From NCBI GenBank assembly GCA_023437485.1, contig JAEZGB010000130.1, positions 1 to 15,953 on the forward strand: a DNA stretch of 15,953 nucleotides, written 5' to 3'. Made by a program: the position numbers and the translations under genes. This DNA comes from Bacteroidota bacterium (GTDB lineage Bacteria; Bacteroidota; Bacteroidia; Flavobacteriales; Flavobacteriaceae). Below, piece after piece: positions 7,235 through 13,547 of the stretch (position 1 is its first letter; each line of letters starts with the position of its first letter). A model generated the notes under the pieces. That model did not search any database, was not told the origin of the DNA, and saw nothing but the letters and a program-made list of their open reading frames with translations.

Positions 7235-8549
7235 AATATCTGTAGTACTCAGGCTTGAACGGCCCCTTGACTTCCACGCCAATGTACTTGGCCTGTTCAT
7301 CGTTGAGGGTTTCGAGCTCCACGCCCAATTTTTCCAGGTGTAACGCCGCGACTTTTTCGTCCAGGTGTTTCGGAAGCATGTAAACCTGGTTTTCGTATTT
7401 ATCACTGTTGGTCCAAAGTTCAATTTGAGCCAGCGTCTGGTTGGTAAATGAGTTTGACATCACAAAGCTCGGGTGCCCGGTCGCGCAGCCCAGGTTCACC
7501 AATCGGCCCTCGGCCAGGATGATGATGTCCTTGCCTGCGATGGTGTATTTGTCCACCTGCGGCTTAATCTCGATTTTTGAAGCTCCGTGATTTTTGTTAA
7601 GCCAGGCCATGTCAATTTCGTTGTCAAAGTGCCCGATGTTGCACACAATGGTCTTGTCCTTCATCTTCTCGAAATGACGGCCCACCACGATGTCCTTATT
7701 TCCGGTAGTCGTGATGATGATGTCGGCATTGCCAACAACTGTGTCCAGCTTTTTCACCTCATATCCGTCCATCGCGGCCTGAAGCGCGCAGATCGGGTCA
7801 ATTTCGGTTACGGTCACGATGGAACCCGCACCGCGGAAAGAAGCCGCCGTTCCCTTGCCCACATCGCCGTAGCCACAAACCACGACGCGTTTTCCTGCAA
7901 GCATGACGTCGGTGGCGCGTCGAATCGCATCCACGGCGCTTTCCTTACAGCCGTATTTATTGTCAAATTTTGATTTTGTAACCGAGTCGTTTACGTTGAT
8001 GGCTGGCATCGGAAGAGTGCCGTTTTTCATGCGCTCGTAAAGGCGGTGCACGCCGGTTGTCGTCTCTTCAGACAAGCCTTTGATTCCGTCGATCAGTTCG
8101 GGGTAGCGGTCAAAGACCATATTGGTCAAATCGCCGCCGTCGTCCAAAATCATGTTGAGCGGCTTGCGGTCTTCGCCAAAAAACAAAGTCTGCTCAATAC
8201 ACCAGTCAAATTCCTCCTCATTCATTCCCTTCCAGGCGTAAACCTGAATCCCGGCGGCGGCGATCGCGGCAGCAGCCTGGTCCTGTGTAGAGAAAATGTT
8301 GCACGATGACCAGGTCACCTCGGCACCAAGTGCGATTAGTGTCTCGATCAAAACCGCCGTCTGAATGGTCATGTGCAGGCAACCGGCAATGCGCGCTCCC
8401 TTTAACGGTTGCGAACTTCCATATTCGCGCCTAAGCGCCATCAATCCCGGCATTTCGGCCTCGGCCAGCTCGATTTCCTTACGACCCCACGCGGCCAGTG
8501 AAATATCTTTTACTTTGTATGCCACGAAAGGCATCGTTTGCGTACTCAT
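7233..8549 (-). CDS. ahcY: Adenosylhomocysteinase (S-adenosyl-L-homocysteine hydrolase)
   Basis: 438 residues, the normal length. It splits S-adenosylhomocysteine into adenosine and homocysteine, removing the inhibitor formed by methyltransferases; it is a cytoplasmic NAD-dependent tetramer. Visible signatures are GARIAGCLHMTIQTAVLIETL (His59), ILDDGGD (about 134-140), SEETTTGVHRLY (about 160), the catalytic NDSVTKSKFDN with K192 and D196, the NAD-binding GYGDVGKG (226-233), the AEGRLVNLGCATGHPSFVMSNSF segment, and the C-terminal KPEYYRY that completes the NAD site of the adjacent subunit. It is monocistronic, with a promoter box 23-30 bp upstream and its own terminator. Confidence 0.98.
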   Translation of the reverse strand: MSTQTMPFVAYKVKDISLAAWGRKEIELAEAEMPGLMALRREYGSSQPLKGARIAGCLHMTIQTAVLIETLIALGAEVTWSSCNIFSTQDQAAAAIAAAGIQVYAWKGMNEEEFDWCIEQTLFFGEDRKPLNMILDDGGDLTNMVFDRYPELIDGIKGLSEETTTGVHRLYERMKNGTLPMPAINVNDSVTKSKFDNKYGCKESAVDAIRRATDVMLAGKRVVVCGYGDVGKGTAASFRGAGSIVTVTEIDPICALQAAMDGYEVKKLDTVVGNADIIITTTGNKDIVVGRHFEKMKDKTIVCNIGHFDNEIDMAWLNKNHGASKIEIKPQVDKYTIAGKDIIILAEGRLVNLGCATGHPSFVMSNSFTNQTLAQIELWTNSDKYENQVYMLPKHLDEKVAALHLEKLGVELETLNDEQAKYIGVEVKGPFKPEYYRY

Positions 8550-8571
8550 ATTGTTATATTTGTATAAGCCG

Positions 8572-8579
8572 CAAATTTA
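8572..8579 (-). promoter_or_regulatory. -7 promoter box of ahcY
   Basis: On the minus strand this is TAAATTTG, a match to TAnnTTTG, 23-30 bp upstream of the ahcY start. No TTG is visible at the -33 distance, so only half the promoter is supported. Confidence 0.55.
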
Positions 8580-8670
8580 CGCATAACTTTTATTTGGACG
8601 CGGCGTTTAAAAAAGAATTAATACCAGTTTCATCTACCTAACGTTTTGGCGCTGAAATTTTTAATAATCA

Positions 8671-8753
8671 GGAGCCAATCCCGCTTTCCGCTGCAATCTT
8701 TCGCCTCGCAAAACCTGCTTCGGCAAAAGGATTTTCGCTGCAATCGGGGCTAA
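8671..8753 (-). ncRNA. Structured RNA resembling the Flavo-1 motif
   Basis: On the minus strand the element starts TTTAGCCCCGATTGCAGCG and ends AAAGCGGGATTGGCTCC. The ends pair (AGCC with GGCT, CCCG with CGGG), inner segments pair (AATC with GATT, GCC with GGC, GCA with TGC), and GATTGCAGCG occurs twice. This pattern of TAGCCCCGAT...AGCGG...ATCC...AGCGGAAAGCGGGA...GCTCC matches my memory of the Flavo-1 RNA family of Bacteroidota; I have not run a covariance search. It lies between divergent ahcY and the PPTase gene, oriented like ahcY and antisense to the leader of the PPTase operon, ending 12 bp before the PPTase ATG. Confidence 0.6.
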
Positions 8754-8764
8754 ACCTCACGCAC

Positions 8765-9415
8765 ATGCCGCTTTCCAATATTATACACAATGACTCCGGC
8801 ACCACGCTTTTTGTCTGGGACATCCAGGAATCGCTTGCCGATCTCTTTGACTGCGCAGCACTCACTGACCGTTCGATCTTCAGGATCGGGAACATGAAAT
8901 CCCGCCAGCATCAAAAAGGTTTTATCGCCGTAAGGCTGCTGTTGCAACAGGCTGGTTACACCGATGCCCAACTGGTTTATGACGGGCTGGGGAAACCGCA
9001 CCTTCCGGACGGTCGGCACATTTCCATTTCACATTCGCACGATTGCTCGGTAATCGGGATCAGTGACAGGCCCATCGGCATCGATTTGGAACTCCAGCGC
9101 GATAAAATCGCACGGATAGCCGCAAAGTTCATGGAGCCTTCCATGCAGCTAGATCCGACGGCGCCTGACTATGTTCGCAAACTCACCGTGAATTGGGGCA
9201 TCAAGGAATCGATTTTTAAGATCCGCAATGAAAAAGGCATCAGTTTCAAGGATCATATCCGTGCGCGCCCCTTTGAGCTGTCAGATAAAAAAACCACCGC
9301 CGAACTCCATTTCGGGGCCATCGTCCGTAACTTTGAGGTTCATTTTGAAGAACTCGGCGAGTACACGCTTGTCTTCGCATTTGAAAAAGATTTTCTTGGC
9401 TACAATCTACAATGA
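8765..9415 (+). CDS. 4'-phosphopantetheinyl transferase superfamily protein
   Basis: 216 residues. It would move the phosphopantetheine arm of coenzyme A onto a serine of a carrier protein. Both family motifs are present: GIDLE (105-109) with the metal-binding acid, and WGIKESIFK (144-152). GKPHLPDGRHISISHS (76-91) precedes them, as in Sfp-type and AcpT-type enzymes. The start MPLSNI follows the pattern MPLY... seen in flavobacterial relatives as I recall them. Whether it serves primary fatty-acid ACP or a secondary pathway cannot be told. It is the first gene of a tightly overlapping operon; I see no clear promoter before it. The next gene begins inside its last codons. Confidence 0.9.
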   Translation: MPLSNIIHNDSGTTLFVWDIQESLADLFDCAALTDRSIFRIGNMKSRQHQKGFIAVRLLLQQAGYTDAQLVYDGLGKPHLPDGRHISISHSHDCSVIGISDRPIGIDLELQRDKIARIAAKFMEPSMQLDPTAPDYVRKLTVNWGIKESIFKIRNEKGISFKDHIRARPFELSDKKTTAELHFGAIVRNFEVHFEELGEYTLVFAFEKDFLGYNLQ

Positions 9416-10103
9416 CATATTAACGGCGCGCGCGGAGGAAAAAAAACTCTTGGCCGTCCTCATCGACCCTGAAAAGACCCCGCCTTCGCAAATTGCGCGA
9501 ATTGCCACTGCCATAAGGTCATCGCCGGCTACGCACATCTTTGTTGGAGGCAGCACCTTTGAGGGCCAAATGGAACCGCTTGTCTCCGAGCTGCGCAAGA
9601 TCGGGTTGCCCGTTATCATTTTCCCGGGGCATCCGTCACAAATTTCACCGCTGGCCGATGCATTGCTGCTGCTGTTTTTGGCATCGGGCCGCAATCCCGA
9701 CTATCTGATCGGCCATCATGTACAGGCAGCGCCAAAATTAAAGGACGCCAATATCCAGATTTTGCCCACGGGTTACATTCTGGTTGACGGCGGGAACGGG
9801 TCGGCTGTGGCGCGCGTAACCGGAACCACGCCGATTCATGATTCAACCACCATTGTAAACTCGGCAATGGCCTGCGAGATGCTTGGGCAAAAACTCATTT
9901 ATCTCGAGGCGGGAAGCGGCGCATTGCAACCGGTAGAATCTGAGATCATCCGGCGCGTTTGTTCGGCGGTTTCGATTCCCGTGATTGTGGGCGGCGGAAT
10001 TCGTTCAATGCAGGCCATTCAGTCGGCTTATGATGCGGGTGCCCAGATGGTTGTTATCGGCACCGCCTTTGAACAAAACCCCGAATTCTTTAACCATGCT
10101 TGA
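9396..10103 (+). CDS. Geranylgeranylglyceryl/heptaprenylglyceryl phosphate synthase family protein
   Basis: 235 residues if begun at the TTG codon at 9396, giving MATIYNDILTARAEEKKLLAVLIDPEK. No in-frame ATG lies near the homologous start, and the ATG at 9228 would add 56 residues that merely shadow the PPTase gene. Family motifs: the Mg-binding LIDPEK (about 22-27), HIFVGGS (47-53), PGHPSQIS (77-84), SGRNPDYLIGHHV (97-109), ILPTGYILVDGG (122-133), YLEAGSGA (169-176) and the phosphate-binding VGGGIRS (198-204). The enzyme joins a prenyl chain to sn-glycerol-1-phosphate to make an ether lipid precursor; group II members are typical of Bacteroidota and archaea. It overlaps the PPTase gene by 20 bp and pnuC by 8 bp, so translational coupling is likely. 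Confidence 0.92.
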   Translation: MATIYNDILTARAEEKKLLAVLIDPEKTPPSQIARIATAIRSSPATHIFVGGSTFEGQMEPLVSELRKIGLPVIIFPGHPSQISPLADALLLLFLASGRNPDYLIGHHVQAAPKLKDANIQILPTGYILVDGGNGSAVARVTGTTPIHDSTTIVNSAMACEMLGQKLIYLEAGSGALQPVESEIIRRVCSAVSIPVIVGGGIRSMQAIQSAYDAGAQMVVIGTAFEQNPEFFNHA

Positions 10104-10725
10104 TTTTTTTATCGACGCCTACAAAAACGCGCCCGTTTACCGGATTGTGCTGGAAGCTATCGCCTTTTTCACGGGTATTGCGAGTGTCTGGTTCGCCCGG
10201 AATCAAAACATCCTGGTTTATCCCGTGGGCCTTGTCGCAACTGCCATCACTACTTATCTTTTGTATGTGGCGGGTTATTTTGGCGACATGGTGGTGAATG
10301 GGTATTACACCCTGATGAGCCTTTACGGATGGTACAAGTGGAGTGGGGCTTCAGTAGAGAAAGTGTCGGTTTCCAGAACCAACCATCGCGAAAAATTAAC
10401 GGGCCTTTCCCTGTTTATCATCACGATAATCGTTATTTTCACGATATACAAAGGATTTGGCCAGGACATCATGATTGAGAACTGGTTCGATATTCTAACC
10501 GCAGGCATCTTCTTTACCGCGATGTGGTTCATGGCGCTCAAAAAAATCGAGAACTGGACCCTATGGATCATCGGGAACCTGATTGCCATTCCTTTATACG
10601 CATACCGGGGGCTGGGCATGCTCGCGCTCCAATACGTCATTTTTACCATAATCGCCGTTCAGGCCTACATAACATGGAGGAAAATCTTAAGCAGCCGGGA
10701 AACGTCACCGGAATACTCAAAATAG
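10096..10725 (+). CDS. pnuC: PnuC-family vitamin transporter (nicotinamide riboside type, or thiamine)
   Basis: 209 residues with about seven hydrophobic helices. The start at 10096 (MLDFFIDAYKN) lies inside the end of the previous gene (ATGCTTGA overlap); the in-frame ATG at 9985 only reads through that gene. Aromatic family segments are visible: GYYTLMSLYGWYKW (69-82), IENWTLWIIGNLIAIPLYAYRGL (151-173), then MLALQYVIFTIIAVQAY. PnuC proteins are SWEET-fold facilitators that carry nicotinamide riboside (PnuC), thiamine (PnuT) or riboflavin (PnuX); trapping depends on a cytoplasmic kinase. The kinase here is the NadR-like domain encoded immediately downstream, with a 52-bp overlap, which favours nicotinamide riboside. 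A TPP-controlled receptor 3 kb downstream leaves thiamine possible. Confidence 0.88.
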   Translation: MLDFFIDAYKNAPVYRIVLEAIAFFTGIASVWFARNQNILVYPVGLVATAITTYLLYVAGYFGDMVVNGYYTLMSLYGWYKWSGASVEKVSVSRTNHREKLTGLSLFIITIIVIFTIYKGFGQDIMIENWFDILTAGIFFTAMWFMALKKIENWTLWIIGNLIAIPLYAYRGLGMLALQYVIFTIIAVQAYITWRKILSSRETSPEYSK

Positions 10726-12791
10726 CCGTCTTTGGCCCGGAAAGCACGGGAAAGACTACACTTGCAAGCCAGTTGGCCGCCGAGTTCAATACAACCTGGG
10801 CCGCCGAGTTCGCACGCGACTATCTCCAGAAGAAGTACGATGATTCGGCGCGGCCATGCGCACCGGAAGACCTTTTGCCCATAGCGTTGGGCCAGATTGA
10901 ACTGGAAGCCCAGGCGTTGCGCGGAGCCCGGGATTTCGTCTTTTGTGACACCTGCCTCCTGCAAACAAAAGTTTATGCCGACCACTATTTTGGAATTTGC
11001 GACGCCTCAATTGCCAAAGCTGCTGCCGAACATCATTATGACCTGTTCCTGTTAACCGATGTTGACGTTCCCTGGACCCCTGACGATCTGCGCGACCGGC
11101 CCAACGACCGGGACAACATGTTGCAGGATTTCCGGGCTGCACTGGAACAGCACAACAAACCGTACATCCTTCTTTCAGGAAGCGCACGGGAAAGGTTGGA
11201 GGAGGCAAAGTCAATCTTGAAAAAGTTGGCCAAGGCAAAGGAACTGAATTTGGACGCTCATGATTTTATTGACATCCATTCCCGAGGAATAAATCTCGAA
11301 ACTCTTGAGTCACAACTGAAGTTTTTTTACGACGGTATTCCCAAAACCGTTCTGGATCGGCCGGCGACCGTGGGCGATGGTATCCTGAAGCCCGATAATT
11401 CCGGCTATGAATTTTATGCCGGCCTTTATGAGCGTCACTCGGGATCGCTTGAGGTTTGCAAGTTTGTGCCCGCATCGGGCGCCGCCAGCCGCATGTTCAA
11501 GTTCCTGAGTGAATTTATCAATGATTTCAACTCTGAGAGCGAGAGTGTAAATGCCTATATCAACCGCAAAAATGCCAGCGACCTTGCCGTTTTTCTCGCG
11601 GGCCTGGAAAAATTTCCCTTTTACCCGTCGGTAATTGCAAAACTGCAAGACCAAAACCGCGATTTCGCCTCGCTGGACCGCACCGAGAGGATTTGTGCCT
11701 TTGTCCGGCAATTGCTTGAACCCGACCAACTCGGATATTGTGACAAACCCAAAGGAGTCTTGCCTTTTCATACATACAAAACCCATACGGCCACGCCGGT
11801 AGAAGAACACATTGCCGAATCAATGCTGTACGCAGCAGGACGGGACAACCAGGCCCACGTGCATTTCACGGTCTCGGATGACCACCAACGGCTGTTTGAG
11901 GAAATTGTGGCCGCCAAAAAATTTAAATACGAGCAGGAGTCCGGGGTCCGGCTTAGAGTAAGTTACAGCATTCAGGATCCCTCAACCGATACCTTGGCGG
12001 TCAATCCCGCAAATGAGCCGTTCAGGGACAATGACGGGAAACTGGTTTTCAGGCCAGGCGGGCACGGGGCCCTTATCAGGAACCTTGGCCTTCTGGATGC
12101 CGATGTGATCTTTATAAAGAACATCGACAATGTTTCGCACGGGAACCGGCCGGAAATCGCATTGTACAAGAAAGCGCTTGCAGGTATCTTGCTTGAAATC
12201 CGCGATGGCGTCTTCAACTGCCTTGAACTTCTGGACAAGGAACCTGACGCGGCGGTTGTTTTACAGATTCACGAATTTATCTGCGACAAACTCCAGTTGT
12301 GCATGCCCGATGATTTTGAAATGTACACCCTTGAGAATAAGGCCGCACTCATCAAAAAAATGCTTGAACGTCCCATCAGGGTGTGCGGCATGGTCAAGAA
12401 CGAGGGCGAACCCGGCGGAGGCCCGTTCTGGGTGCGTGACCGCAAGGGCAACCTTTCGCTTCAAATAGTCGAAACCGCGCAGGTGGATATGCAGAACCCG
12501 GAGCAGGCGGCCATCATGGCCCAATCCACGCACTTTAATCCGGTAGACATTGTTTGCAGCATCCGCAACCGCGAGGGGGAAAAGTATAAACTTGAAGATT
12601 TCATAGGCCACAACAGTGGCTTTATCGTCCAAAAAAACAAGGACGGCAAGCCGCTCAAGGCCTATGAGCTTCCCGGCCTGTGGAACGGCGCGATGGCCAA
12701 ATGGATCACGATTTTTGTCGAGGTCCCGCTGCTCACCTTCAATCCGGTGAAAACCGTCAATGACCTGCTAAAACCTGCGCACCAACCCTGA
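10674..12791 (+). CDS. NadR-like P-loop kinase fused to a DUF4301 domain
   Basis: 705 residues from the ATG at 10674, which gives MEENLKQPGNVTGILKIAVFG and 20 residues before the P-loop. Residues about 18-187 are a NadR-type ribosylnicotinamide kinase: Walker A GPESTGKT (21-28), AAEFARDYL (43-51), FVFCDT with acidic D92, and TDVDVPWTPDDLRDRPNDRD (about 128-147), the lid-like segment typical of NadR kinases. Residues about 190-705 are a full DUF4301 domain, with KFVPASGAASRMFK (about 263-276), FRPGGHGALIRNLG (about 459-472) and IFIKNIDNV (about 479-487). In relatives I recall these as two adjacent genes; here the frame is open throughout, joined by a short LKKLAKAKELNL linker with no ATG. DUF4301 has no assigned function. 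The gene ends in TGATG, overlapping arfB. Confidence 0.88.
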   Translation: MEENLKQPGNVTGILKIAVFGPESTGKTTLASQLAAEFNTTWAAEFARDYLQKKYDDSARPCAPEDLLPIALGQIELEAQALRGARDFVFCDTCLLQTKVYADHYFGICDASIAKAAAEHHYDLFLLTDVDVPWTPDDLRDRPNDRDNMLQDFRAALEQHNKPYILLSGSARERLEEAKSILKKLAKAKELNLDAHDFIDIHSRGINLETLESQLKFFYDGIPKTVLDRPATVGDGILKPDNSGYEFYAGLYERHSGSLEVCKFVPASGAASRMFKFLSEFINDFNSESESVNAYINRKNASDLAVFLAGLEKFPFYPSVIAKLQDQNRDFASLDRTERICAFVRQLLEPDQLGYCDKPKGVLPFHTYKTHTATPVEEHIAESMLYAAGRDNQAHVHFTVSDDHQRLFEEIVAAKKFKYEQESGVRLRVSYSIQDPSTDTLAVNPANEPFRDNDGKLVFRPGGHGALIRNLGLLDADVIFIKNIDNVSHGNRPEIALYKKALAGILLEIRDGVFNCLELLDKEPDAAVVLQIHEFICDKLQLCMPDDFEMYTLENKAALIKKMLERPIRVCGMVKNEGEPGGGPFWVRDRKGNLSLQIVETAQVDMQNPEQAAIMAQSTHFNPVDIVCSIRNREGEKYKLEDFIGHNSGFIVQKNKDGKPLKAYELPGLWNGAMAKWITIFVEVPLLTFNPVKTVNDLLKPAHQP

Positions 12792-13192
12792 TGGAAACTG
12801 AAAAGATAATCCAGGAGCTGCAGTTCAAGGCCGTTCGCAGCAGCGGCGCCGGCGGGCAAAACGTCAACAAGGTGGCCAGCAAGGCCGTGCTCTCGCTTGA
12901 TGTCATGGCCTCGCAGGGATTGTCAGAAGATGAAAAATCGCTCATCGCCACCAAACTCGCCAATAAGATAACCGCCGACGGCCTGCTCACGGTCTCCAGC
13001 GAAGAAGACCGCAGCCAGCTTCGCAACCGCGAGATCGCCACCCAAAAATTGATCGCGCTTTTGGAATCGGCACTCATAGTGGCCAAACCGCGAAAAAAGA
13101 CCAAAATCCCAAAATCAGTGATCAGGAAGCGCATCAATGATAAGCGCAGGCATTCGGGGGTGAAGGAGATGCGGAGGAAACCGGAGGTTTAA
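12791..13192 (+). CDS. arfB: Alternative ribosome-rescue factor ArfB (YaeJ-type peptidyl-tRNA hydrolase)
   Basis: 133 residues. The catalytic GGQ lies at 21-23 in SSGAGGQNVNKV, as in class I release factors, and the tail (KPRKKTKIPKSVIRKRINDKRRHSGVKEMRRK, about 97-131) is the basic helix that probes the empty mRNA channel of a stalled ribosome. The lack of codon-recognition domains separates it from PrfA and PrfB. It releases the nascent peptide from ribosomes stuck at mRNA ends. Its start codon overlaps the stop of the preceding gene (TGATG), so it is the last gene of the operon. Confidence 0.95.
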   Translation: METEKIIQELQFKAVRSSGAGGQNVNKVASKAVLSLDVMASQGLSEDEKSLIATKLANKITADGLLTVSSEEDRSQLRNREIATQKLIALLESALIVAKPRKKTKIPKSVIRKRINDKRRHSGVKEMRRKPEV

Positions 13193-13263
13193 TTTGAAAA
13201 TGAGACAATTTAGCTTCGCTCAGTTCGCTCTTCGAGCTCGGGTGAAAATTTGAAAGTGAAGCT

Positions 13264-13333
13264 GCAAGTCAATGGATTATAATTGTATAGCGAAAAAATT
13301 ATAATCTGAGACTCAATATGTTATTGACTTTGC
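13264..13333. repeat. Nested inverted repeat
   Basis: Inner arms GATTATAATT (13275-13284) and AATTATAATC (13297-13306) pair perfectly across a 12-nt loop. Outer arms AAGTCAAT (13266-13273) and ATTGACTT (13323-13330) also pair, though with a larger spacer on the right. There is no T-run, so a classical terminator is unlikely. Confidence 0.75.
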
Positions 13334-13385
13334 CTCTTGATTGGCAATTTCAAATTTTCAAATTTCCAAATCTTCAAAATTTTCC

Positions 13386-13393
13386 TAGCTTTG
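13386..13393 (+). promoter_or_regulatory. -7 promoter box before the TPP riboswitch
   Basis: TAGCTTTG matches TAnnTTTG and lies a few bases before the aptamer. No TTG -33 box is seen in the A/T-rich words upstream. Confidence 0.6.
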
Positions 13394-13401
13394 CGCCATC
13401 T

Positions 13402-13470
13402 CAAAGGGGTGCTTTAACAGGCTGAGATCATACCCATGGAACCTTGAACAGGTAATGCTGTTTAGGAACA
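13402..13470 (+). promoter_or_regulatory. TPP riboswitch (THI element)
   Basis: The sequence shows the conserved aptamer parts in order: GGGGTGC (13406-13412), GGCTGAGATCATACCC (13420-13435), GAACCTTGAACAGGTAATGC (13439-13458) and TTTAGGAA. CTGAGA and the ACCTGA...GG.TAATGC-like segment are the thiamine pyrophosphate-binding cores (here ACCTTGAACAGGTAATGC). It sits about 78 bp before the TonB receptor start, so thiamine pyrophosphate should repress that gene. The stretch after it has a small CGCAG/CTGCG hairpin (13475-13488) without a T-run, which suggests translational rather than termination control. Confidence 0.95.
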
Positions 13471-13547
13471 AGCTCGCAGGACGCTGCGGCGCCAAATCAT
13501 TATTAACAAAGGATAATTGCCCCTTTTATTCGTAAACTTTTTTACGG

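Larger units (their letters stand above)
13193..13547. other. Intergenic region with inverted repeat and riboswitch
   Basis: No gene is seen in these 355 bp. It holds a G/C-rich word repeat TTCGCTCAGTTCGCTCTTCGAGCTCGG (about 13213-13242), a nested inverted repeat (13264-13333), A/T words of the AAATTTTCAAATTTC type (about 13347-13382), a TPP riboswitch with its promoter box, and a small hairpin abutting the receptor start codon. Confidence 0.7.

Noticed and set aside
9228..9395. Longer start for the GGGP synthase
   Set aside because: The extra residues merely re-read the PPTase gene in another frame and have no family resemblance.
9985..10095. Longer start for PnuC
   Set aside because: The extension re-reads the GGGP synthase gene; the ATG at 10096 gives a normal PnuC N-terminus.
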